From assembly GCA_017460885.1 (NCBI GenBank), contig JAFUAB010000008.1:62001-126000 (forward strand): a stretch of DNA of 64,000 bases, written 5' to 3'. Source of the DNA: Lachnospiraceae bacterium (lineage in GTDB: Bacteria > Bacillota > Clostridia > Lachnospirales > Lachnospiraceae). The notes beneath the pieces were generated by a model. It was not told the origin of the DNA, made no database searches, and saw only the letters and a program-made list of their open reading frames with translations. Position 1 is the stretch's first letter. Every line of letters starts with the position of its first letter. Below, piece after piece: positions 35,259-42,394 of this stretch. The translations under genes and the position numbers were made by a program.

Positions 35259-35287
35259 TTGCCTGTATATGGTATATCTTGTAAAAT
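35259..35287 (+). promoter_or_regulatory. mscL promoter
   Basis: TTGCCT (35259-35264), 17 bp, and TAAAAT (35282-35287) preceded by TTG. It points to mscL across a ~170-base leader that contains the palindromic element at 35321-35418. It is divergent from the sigma-28 promoter 32 bp away. Confidence 0.55.
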
Positions 35288-35320
35288 TATATTGCTACGC
35301 CACAAGATATGGGATATTTA

Positions 35321-35418
35321 TAGTAAACGAATTAATTAATTGCACTTTGGCGAGCCATAACTGCCATAAATTCCAGCATTATGGCTCGCCATACGGCAAT
35401 TACTAAATTCGTTGACTA
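35321..35418. repeat. 98-bp palindromic element in the mscL leader
   Basis: Outer arms 35321-35343 and 35396-35418 match as inverted repeats at 20 of 23 positions. Inside them GGCGAGCCATAA (35349-35360) and TTATGGCTCGCC (35379-35390) form a perfect 12-bp stem. The right end is identical over 24 bp to 14657-14680. It looks like a MITE- or REP-like mobile hairpin. No terminator T-run follows, so read-through into mscL is plausible. It accounts for much of the gap 35149-35466. Confidence 0.7.
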
Positions 35419-35466
35419 CATATTGTGGCAGACCCAAAATCCATTAGCAAAAGGAGAATCATCATT

Positions 35467-35871
35467 ATGAAAAGTTTTTTTGCCGAATTTAAGAAATTCA
35501 TACTCAGGGGCAATGTGATCGACCTGGCTGTCGGTGTTATCATCGGTGCGGCCTTTCAGGCGATCGTAAACAGTCTCGTTGACGACATCATCTCACCCAT
35601 CATCGGACTTATCGCAGACACGGACTTAAGCGACATGGTAGCAACTGTAGGCGGTGTGGATATCCGCTGGGGAGCCTTCGTAACAGCCATTATCAACTTC
35701 CTGATCATGTCCTTCGTGATCTTCCTTATAGTCAAGGCTATCAACAAGGCTTCCGAGCTTGCAAAAAAGAAAGAGAAAGCCGCAGCTCCCACCACCAAGA
35801 TCTGTCCTCATTGCCAGAGCGAGATCAATATCAAGGCCACAAAGTGCCCTCATTGTACTTCAGATCTGTAA
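35467..35871 (+). CDS. mscL: Large-conductance mechanosensitive channel MscL with C-terminal zinc ribbon
   Basis: ATG at 35467 follows AAAGGAG; a longer frame starts in the palindromic element and is rejected. The 134-residue protein has the MscL start FFAEFKKFILRGNVIDLAVG, TM1 (about 18-46) and TM2 (about 70-92). Unusually the cytoplasmic tail carries CPHC (113-116) and CPHC (127-130), a short zinc-ribbon-like module. MscL releases osmolytes on hypo-osmotic shock; the role of the ribbon is unknown. Confidence 0.95.
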   Translation: MKSFFAEFKKFILRGNVIDLAVGVIIGAAFQAIVNSLVDDIISPIIGLIADTDLSDMVATVGGVDIRWGAFVTAIINFLIMSFVIFLIVKAINKASELAKKKEKAAAPTTKICPHCQSEINIKATKCPHCTSDL

Positions 35872-35919
35872 AGGAACCACCGGATCAACCGGCTTTTCCA
35901 AAACATAATATGAAGTTTT

Positions 35920-35962
35920 CCTCCCGCAAACGGACATGCCTCCGGAATGCGGGAGGTTTTTT
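35920..35962 (+). terminator. mscL terminator
   Basis: CCTCCCGCA (35920-35928) and TGCGGGAGG (35948-35956) form a perfect 9-bp stem followed by six T. It ends 15 bp before the stop of the convergent glycosyltransferase gene. Confidence 0.88.
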
Positions 35963-35976
35963 ATCCGTAATCACGG

Positions 35977-36948
35977 TCAGGCACCTATCCTGCGTACCGT
36001 ATTGATCCAGAGTTCAAGCTGGATAACGATATACCTGAACAGGTTTTTCATTTCAAAAGAAACCTTATGCCTGTGCCCGTTTCCCATATCCCGTCCGCAT
36101 TTGGCAAATCCGCGGAGCAAACCCCGTATATATGTAAATCCCATTCCCTTTAATATAAAGAAGAACGTCTTGATAGCGAAGCCGGCGAGAAGAAACGGCA
36201 GATTCAGTATGATCTGCGGGACCGGCATGTTCTTGTATATCAGATAAATACTGTTCTGCGCGGAAAGATCCACCTTGAAACGGTTATATCTCGATCCCGA
36301 TGTTGCACTTCCGGCATGATAAATGACGGAGCCGGGTTCATATACATTGGTATATCCGCCTATCCTCGCACGGTATCCGAGATCTATATCCTCCAGATAG
36401 GCAAAATGCTCCTCGTCAAAATACCCGATATCGCCAAATACGGACATTCTGTACATTACCGCCGCTCCGCAGCAGGCAAACACACTGTCGGGGGCAGTGT
36501 AGCGTCCGTTTGCCGGTTTGCCCTTTCCGCGGGCAAAGGCCCAGCCCAAAGCACAGTACAGATCCCCGCAGTCGTCGATCAGCTCAGGATCCTTCAGGCT
36601 CAGTATCCTGGACTGGGCCGAAAAAATGCGGCTATCCGATCCCATGCGATTTTCCAGAGCTTCAATGGCCGAGGGACTGACAGTGGTGTCGTTATTCAGA
36701 AGAAACACATAGTCGGTCTCCGTCTTCTCCAGTCCCACATTGACGCCATGACAGAACCCGGTATTTTCGGGAAGCCTTATCAGCCGTACCCCGGGATATC
36801 TCGAAGCTATAAGCTCGGCGGAGCCGTCACAGGATCCGTTATCGACAATGATCACCGGATAATCCCCTGCGGCCGCGATGCTGTCAAGGCAGGCGGCTAT
36901 ATAGTCTTTTCCGTTGTAATTTGGTATCAATACTGTTGTTTTATGCAT
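35977..36948 (-). CDS. GT2 glycosyltransferase (rhamnosyltransferase-like)
   Basis: The protein has 323 residues. The GT-A domain opens TTVLIPNYNGKDYIAACLDS, with nucleotide-sugar motif FLLNNDTTVSP and the acceptor-side LEDIDLGYRARIGG. The C-terminal 70 residues contain an amphipathic or membrane segment (IILNLPFLLAGFAIKTFFFI). This fits the WcaA/RfbF-like group that often transfers rhamnose. It starts 2 bp after the GT2 gene upstream, so the two form an operon. Donor and acceptor are inferred. Confidence 0.9.
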   Translation of the reverse strand: MHKTTVLIPNYNGKDYIAACLDSIAAAGDYPVIIVDNGSCDGSAELIASRYPGVRLIRLPENTGFCHGVNVGLEKTETDYVFLLNNDTTVSPSAIEALENRMGSDSRIFSAQSRILSLKDPELIDDCGDLYCALGWAFARGKGKPANGRYTAPDSVFACCGAAVMYRMSVFGDIGYFDEEHFAYLEDIDLGYRARIGGYTNVYEPGSVIYHAGSATSGSRYNRFKVDLSAQNSIYLIYKNMPVPQIILNLPFLLAGFAIKTFFFILKGMGFTYIRGLLRGFAKCGRDMGNGHRHKVSFEMKNLFRYIVIQLELWINTVRRIGA

Positions 36949-36950
36949 GT

Positions 36951-38468
36951 TTATACCGGAATATACATGATCATATATCCGTTTTCCTTTATTTTCTCAG
37001 CAAATTCGCGGCTTATGCTGACGTGATCGCCGGTTTCCCGGATCCTGTCCATATACTCCCGGTGCAGATCCATAAGTTCCGGTCTTACCCTTATATATCT
37101 TATATCGGCAAAAGCCACATCCTGGGCGCAGTCAAATCTGTTGAACCTGCCGGCATAATGCTTAAAGGTACCCGAATACAGCCAGTTGCCGTTTTCGTCC
37201 GCTATACATTCCGACATCCGTCCGTGTCTGTCAAATACCCTGACGGCCACGGCTCCTATATCGGAGCGGATCGCAAAAATCCCGGAAATATACGTATCTA
37301 TATCCTCTTTTGACGGATTTCCGGACTTTTGACGGTCTGAAGCAGCGACAGCGCTTCCGGATCTTTCCGGCTTCGCCTGGCCGGTGTCGCCGGCTGAAGA
37401 CTGTCCCCAGACTATATTGTAAAATCCCAGGTGCCTGCTGTGGCGAACATCACCGGCGTTTTCGCCGTACATGACCCTGATATGTTCCCGAAGAGCCTCC
37501 CGTCCCGCCTCGTAAGCATAATACTTGCTGGCAGTGTTGGTCGCCGTACTGCCCGCATGACTTCTCCAGTGATAAAGGACACGGGTTACGTGAACGATCT
37601 GATTATCCAGCTCCGTGACCGGTATGGGATCTGAAACGGGCTCGTCACCATGTCCGCACAGCAGTCGGATCGTACTCAGAACAAGATCATAATCCTGTGC
37701 CCCGTCATATTCGGATCTGAAGCGGATCTTTGCAGCAATATCGCGGCGTATCAGCATCAGATGGCAGATATAATTATTGGATAAAATTAAATCGTAATTG
37801 AATTTATATTTGATATGATCATCGAAATACATGACTGACCCCGAAGCTTCATCAGCGGTCATCTTGTCTTCGTCTGAGTATAGCAGGGCAGGTTTTTGAT
37901 CCGGATCACGGAGACGGTTCTTTTGATCCGGATCACGGGGACGGTTTTTTTGATCCGGATCCATGATCGCCATCGCCATATGATACAACGCATCGGGAGT
38001 GAGTACATCATCATGATCCAGCAGTGCGATATAGTCACACGCCCTTCCGTTCACACTTTTAAGTGCCTCCGTTACACCTTCGTTGGTATTGGCCGATATC
38101 CCCCTGTTTTCATTCAGTTTAAGATAGATTATGCGCGGATCGCCGGAATACTCACCAGCGATCCTTTCCACGCAGTCTTGGTCGGAAGCGTCGCTGATCA
38201 CAAGTCTCCAATCCGGATAGGACTGGCGGACGACCGAATCCACGGCCTCTCTCAGGAAGCCGGCAGGAGTATTATAGGCGGGCATGACCACTCCTATAAG
38301 AGGCCGCTCCTGCAGTCCCTCAGACTCCCCCCTCTGCCTCTCAAGCTCCGCTGCACCGGGTGAAACGTAGCTGTAAGCAGGACCTCTCCGTAGTTTAAGT
38401 CGCTCCTTTACGGCATAATATGTATCGGAAATCCCGTTTCTTTTGAGATAATTCAAATACCGGTTCAT
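36951..38468 (-). CDS. GT2 glycosyltransferase with internal 9-residue repeats
   Basis: The start MNRYLNYLKRNGIS at 38468 is preferred because a longer frame would run through the hairpin at 38491-38526. About 505 residues; the GT2 domain starts IGVVMPAYNTPAGFLREAVD, with YIALLDHDDVLTPDALY and LYSDEDKM. Between the HDD and SDEDK motifs is an insertion of tandem DPDQKNRPR/DPDQKNRLR/DPDQK, encoded by 27-bp repeats (37894-37960). A C-terminal ~130-residue extension of unknown fold follows. It probably builds surface polysaccharide with the following gene. Confidence 0.88.
   Translation of the reverse strand: MNRYLNYLKRNGISDTYYAVKERLKLRRGPAYSYVSPGAAELERQRGESEGLQERPLIGVVMPAYNTPAGFLREAVDSVVRQSYPDWRLVISDASDQDCVERIAGEYSGDPRIIYLKLNENRGISANTNEGVTEALKSVNGRACDYIALLDHDDVLTPDALYHMAMAIMDPDQKNRPRDPDQKNRLRDPDQKPALLYSDEDKMTADEASGSVMYFDDHIKYKFNYDLILSNNYICHLMLIRRDIAAKIRFRSEYDGAQDYDLVLSTIRLLCGHGDEPVSDPIPVTELDNQIVHVTRVLYHWRSHAGSTATNTASKYYAYEAGREALREHIRVMYGENAGDVRHSRHLGFYNIVWGQSSAGDTGQAKPERSGSAVAASDRQKSGNPSKEDIDTYISGIFAIRSDIGAVAVRVFDRHGRMSECIADENGNWLYSGTFKHYAGRFNRFDCAQDVAFADIRYIRVRPELMDLHREYMDRIRETGDHVSISREFAEKIKENGYMIMYIPV
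37894..37960. repeat. In-frame 27-bp tandem repeat inside a GT2 gene
   Basis: About 2.5 copies of a unit starting TTTTGATCCGGATCACGG and containing GGA/GGACGGTT (37894-37920, 37921-37947, 37948-37960). Length is a multiple of three, so the frame is kept and each copy adds nine residues. The unit carries a GGGGACGGTT core like that of the terminator at 14842. Confidence 0.85.
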
Positions 38469-38490
38469 CCGGCGATTCTCCAAAATACAG

Positions 38491-38526
38491 GCAAATGCCA
38501 CAACTCCCGGGAGCCATGGCATTTGC
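38491..38526 (-). terminator. Hairpin after the phosphoglucomutase gene
   Basis: GCAAATGCCA (38491-38500) and TGGCATTTGC (38517-38526) form a perfect 10-bp stem, 18 bp beyond the stop of the gene at 38544. The following sequence, TGTATTTTGG on the minus strand, is only moderately T-rich. Confidence 0.65.
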
Positions 38527-38543
38527 ATAAAAGAACTTATTAA

Positions 38544-40271
38544 TCAGATATTGGCTTTAACCGCTTCTGTCAGAGCTTCAAGTCTCGCCGCCGCGTCATC
38601 AAGGCTTGTGCCCTTTACTCCCATGTAGAATTTGATCTTGGGTTCGGTACCCGAGGGTCTTGCACAGCACCAGTTGTTATCCGGCAGTTCAAAATAGAGC
38701 ACATTTGATGTGGGAAGTCCTGTTTCGGACTTTGCCCCCGTCTCCATGTCAAGTACTACTCCGGTCTTGTAATCCCTGAATTTAAGCACCTTCAGATCTC
38801 CGAACGCCTTGGGAGGATCATTGCGAAGCTTGTCCATGGTTGCCTGGATCTGCTTGGCTCCGTCGGCGCCCTTCATAGTGATCGTATACTGCGTCTCCTT
38901 GAAGTATCCGTATTTCTCATACATCTCGTTCATCATATCGCAGAGAGTCTTGCCATTCTTCTTGCAGTAGGAGGCCACTTCGCAGAGCATCATAACTGCC
39001 ACAATGGCGTCCTTGTCCCTGGCATGTGTGCCGGCAAGGCATCCGTAAGATTCCTCAAGGCCGAATACGTAGTTGTTATCCTTATTACCGGCCTGCTCAA
39101 AAAGCTTGATCTGCTCGCCGATATATTTGAATCCGGTCAGAACCTCAATGAGCTTCACACCGTAGCTCTCGGTGATCGGGAAAGTCATGTTGGTCGTAAC
39201 AATGGTGGTAACGAGAGTCGGATTTGCGGGCATCGTTCCTGCTGCCTTGCGCTCCCTGAGGATATACTCGGCGATCAGCATGCCGGACATATTACCCGTG
39301 AAGCCCATATATTCGCCGGTTTTGGAATCCCTGGCATATACGCCGAGTCTGTCGGCATCGGGGTCGGTCGCAAGCACGATATCGGCGTCCTTTTCCTTAG
39401 CCAGATTAAGTGCATAAGTAAATGCCTTGGGATCCTCGGGATTGGGATAATCCAGGGTGGTAAAGTCGGGATCGGGACCTGTCTGCTCGGGTACAACATA
39501 TACATTCTCAAACCCGAGCTCACTGAGGATCCTGCGGGTAGATTTGTTTCCCGCTCCGCAAAGAGGCGTATAAACGATCCTGATATCCTTTGCAACTGCC
39601 TCTATAACCTCGGGATGAATGATCTGCTTCTTAAGCTCGGACATATATCTGTCATCTATTTTGGAACCGATCTCCTCATAGAGTCCGGCCGCTATGGCTT
39701 CATCCTTTGTCATCTTTTTGCAGTCGCTGAAATTGGATATGGCCTGAACCTCACCGATTATGCCGGTATCATTGGGCGGTGTAACCTGGGCTCCGTCCTC
39801 CCAGTAAACCTTATATCCGTTATATTCAGGCGGATTATGGCTGGCGGTAACGTTAATTCCCGCCGTACATCCAAGTTCCCTTACCGCAAAGGAAAGCTCG
39901 GGAGTAGGTCTGAGTTCATCAAAAACATAAGCCTTGATCCCGTTTGCAGCCAGACACGTAGCTGCCACATCGGCAAATTCACGTCCCATCCTCCGGCAGT
40001 CATAAGCGATCGCCACACCTTTGGACTGGGTTCCGGCCTTGATTATATAATTGGCCAGGCCCTGGGTTGCCTTGTGAACGGTATAAATGTTCATTCTGTT
40101 GGTTCCGGCTCCGATAACGCCTCGCAAACCGCCGGTACCGAATTCAAGCTCTCTGTAGAATCTGTCCTCGATCTCCTTGTCGTCGCCCTCAATTGCCTTC
40201 AGTTCGGCCTTGGTATCCTCATCAAACCAGGGATCCTCAAGCCATTTGCGATACTCGTCCTGATAACTCAT
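38544..40271 (-). CDS. pgcA: Phosphoglucomutase / phosphomannomutase
   Basis: The protein has 575 residues. It interconverts hexose 1- and 6-phosphates. The active-site serine is in TASHNPPEYNGYKVYWEDGA, the Mg-binding loop is DPDADRLGVY, the sugar-binding loop GLEESYG and the phosphate-binding loop RPSGTEPKIKFYMG. Length and motifs fit the PgcA/PGM2-like group. It supplies glucose-1-phosphate for nucleotide sugars, in line with the surrounding glycan genes. The symbol is by analogy with Bacillus. Confidence 0.93.
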   Translation of the reverse strand: MSYQDEYRKWLEDPWFDEDTKAELKAIEGDDKEIEDRFYRELEFGTGGLRGVIGAGTNRMNIYTVHKATQGLANYIIKAGTQSKGVAIAYDCRRMGREFADVAATCLAANGIKAYVFDELRPTPELSFAVRELGCTAGINVTASHNPPEYNGYKVYWEDGAQVTPPNDTGIIGEVQAISNFSDCKKMTKDEAIAAGLYEEIGSKIDDRYMSELKKQIIHPEVIEAVAKDIRIVYTPLCGAGNKSTRRILSELGFENVYVVPEQTGPDPDFTTLDYPNPEDPKAFTYALNLAKEKDADIVLATDPDADRLGVYARDSKTGEYMGFTGNMSGMLIAEYILRERKAAGTMPANPTLVTTIVTTNMTFPITESYGVKLIEVLTGFKYIGEQIKLFEQAGNKDNNYVFGLEESYGCLAGTHARDKDAIVAVMMLCEVASYCKKNGKTLCDMMNEMYEKYGYFKETQYTITMKGADGAKQIQATMDKLRNDPPKAFGDLKVLKFRDYKTGVVLDMETGAKSETGLPTSNVLYFELPDNNWCCARPSGTEPKIKFYMGVKGTSLDDAAARLEALTEAVKANI

Positions 40272-40372
40272 TTTGTAACCTCCTGTAATACTTTTTATTT
40301 TCTTTTGATATACCTCAGTTTAGCAGATTGCCAATAATGCCTCACTCCTACCAAGTATACCATAACCTTCAT

Positions 40373-42343
40373 CTATTTGGCGGGCAGAATTGTATAATCG
40401 CTTCTGTCCAGACTGAAATTGGGATTATAATAGGGATCCCCCGCCTCCAGATCTTCCTTCCATTTGGTTCTGAAATGTTCGGATTCTTCATTATATCTTG
40501 CGGCCGAAGCCCCCTCGGCATCCGAACCGCGGGATACGGACTCATAATGATAAAGCTCCGCAAAAGGCGTAAACACATTAAGGTAGCCGGCATGTCTGCA
40601 CTTCAGGCAGAAATCCACGTCGTTAAGCGACACTCTGAAGCTTTCGTCCAGTCCCCCGACCTGATCGTAGATCTCCCTTGATACCATCAGACATGCACCC
40701 GTAACCGCAGTCACATCCTGCGCATAGCAAAGCCTTCCCATATATCCGAGATTTGTTACCGGCATCCGGTAGTGTGTATGGCCTGCCGTCCGATGCGCGC
40801 CCAGTCCTATCACAACCCCGGCGTGCTGGATCGTCATGTCGGGATAATACAGCTTTGCTCCCGAGCACGCCACATCGTCCCGCTGCGCATACATTAACAG
40901 CTCTTCGATCCAGTCAAGCGTGATCACCTCTGTATCATTATTCAGGAGCAGTATATACTCTCCCCCGGAAGCCCTCACACCGGCATTGCATACCGCCGAA
41001 AAGTTGAATTCATCCTCGTATCTGACCACTTTGATGTCCGCATCCGAGGCCTCCAGCTTTTTGTAATACTCAAAGATCTCATCCGTAACGGAGTTGTTTT
41101 CCACGACAATGATCTCATAATTATCATATGTGCTCTTCTCAATAATGGAATTGATGCACCTCGTCAGATCCTCCGTATGATCCTTGTTAGGGATCACGAT
41201 CGAAACCTTCGGATCCCCCTGTATCTCATATCTGATCCGGAATATTGTCTCAAAAGCACGTGTGGATGTGATCTCAAAGTTCTCGTATCCGCAGGATCTC
41301 AGATGATCGGCCACGGCTCCTTTGGCCGCATCGATGGCGTAGCTTTTGGCACCGATGTCCCTGGCCACGGATGCCTTGTGTGAACGCCAGTAATACATTA
41401 GTTTGGGCACATGTACCACGTGCCTTGCCCTTGAGGTAAGCCTCAGTATCATGTCATGATCCTGACTGCCGTCAAATTCGCTGCGGAACAGCTCCATTCC
41501 CTCCAGCAGATCCCGTGAAAAAGCGCTGAAATGACAGATATAGTTATTTGCTCTCAGATTGTCTATTGCATAATCCGGTTTAAAATGCAAAGTGATCATA
41601 TTGTCCACGCTGTTTCCCTTAAACGTGGTCTCATCACAATATATATAATCGGCATCCTGCTCGCAGATTGCCTTCATGTACTCATACAGTACCGAGGGAT
41701 GCAGAATATCGTCATGGTCAAAAAGCGCGATGTAATTGCCGGTCGCCATCTCCAGACACGCATTTGTATTACCGGAGATACCCAGATTCGACTCAAGCTT
41801 CTTATATACAATTCGTGAATCCCTGACCCTGTAGCCCTCAACGACCTCTTCGACATAGCCGTGCTCCGCATCGGAACCGTCAGCCAGACACAGTTCCCAG
41901 CATCCGTATGTCTGTGCGATCACCGAATCGATCATATCGGTAAGAAACCCCTTCGGCGTATTGTACAGCGGAACCAGTATCGAAAATACGATATTCCTGT
42001 TAAAAACTGTCTCCGATTCCAGCCTGCGTCGCGTTTCGTCCGGGAATGATCCGGTGCCGTGACTCGTTCTCGCACGTCTCTCCTGAGACTTGGAATCAAT
42101 CTTGCGCAGGATCCCCCGAACAGATCCGTATGCCCCGAGTCTCTGTCTTGTTCTCTGCAAAAGGTGGATAAGGTCTCGCGCAGGCTTGCTGGCTTTCCAC
42201 AAAGCGGAATCCTTGATCCTGCTCACACGCTCCGAAACGGCATTCATCTGTGCGGTTGCCTCGGATAATCGTGTTTCCAGTGCGGCTGTGCGTTGTTTCT
42301 CAGCCTTATATTCCTTTTTCAGACGTTCAAGCTCTTCTTTCAT
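40373..42343 (-). CDS. Two-domain GT2 glycosyltransferase with N-terminal coiled coil
   Basis: The protein has 656 residues. Residues 1-60 are heptad-like (KEELERLKKEYKAEKQRTAA). The first GT2 domain starts FSILVPLYNTPKGFLTDMID and has YIALFDHDDILHPSVLYEYM; the second starts VSIVIPNKDHTEDLTRCINS and has YILLLNNDTEVI and SLNDVDFCLKCRHAGY. Tandem GT2 proteins of this kind build repeat units of rhamnose-rich or similar surface polysaccharides. It is the last gene of the long minus-strand glycan run. Confidence 0.9.
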   Translation of the reverse strand: MKEELERLKKEYKAEKQRTAALETRLSEATAQMNAVSERVSRIKDSALWKASKPARDLIHLLQRTRQRLGAYGSVRGILRKIDSKSQERRARTSHGTGSFPDETRRRLESETVFNRNIVFSILVPLYNTPKGFLTDMIDSVIAQTYGCWELCLADGSDAEHGYVEEVVEGYRVRDSRIVYKKLESNLGISGNTNACLEMATGNYIALFDHDDILHPSVLYEYMKAICEQDADYIYCDETTFKGNSVDNMITLHFKPDYAIDNLRANNYICHFSAFSRDLLEGMELFRSEFDGSQDHDMILRLTSRARHVVHVPKLMYYWRSHKASVARDIGAKSYAIDAAKGAVADHLRSCGYENFEITSTRAFETIFRIRYEIQGDPKVSIVIPNKDHTEDLTRCINSIIEKSTYDNYEIIVVENNSVTDEIFEYYKKLEASDADIKVVRYEDEFNFSAVCNAGVRASGGEYILLLNNDTEVITLDWIEELLMYAQRDDVACSGAKLYYPDMTIQHAGVVIGLGAHRTAGHTHYRMPVTNLGYMGRLCYAQDVTAVTGACLMVSREIYDQVGGLDESFRVSLNDVDFCLKCRHAGYLNVFTPFAELYHYESVSRGSDAEGASAARYNEESEHFRTKWKEDLEAGDPYYNPNFSLDRSDYTILPAK

Positions 42344-42394
42344 CTGTCCTGTTCCGTTTCTGTTTCAAAAGTGGATAACTTTCGTGCCCGCAGA

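Noticed and set aside
37894-37960. Assembly error as cause of the 27-bp repeats
   Set aside because: The copies are not identical (different third residues) and the frame is kept, so a real repeat is more likely.
39024-40337. 437-codon open frame on the + strand
   Set aside because: It is antisense to the well-supported phosphoglucomutase gene; no family features or ribosome site. Similar long antisense frames over ppdK (18319-19017) and the SGNH gene (58561-59463) were rejected for the same reason.
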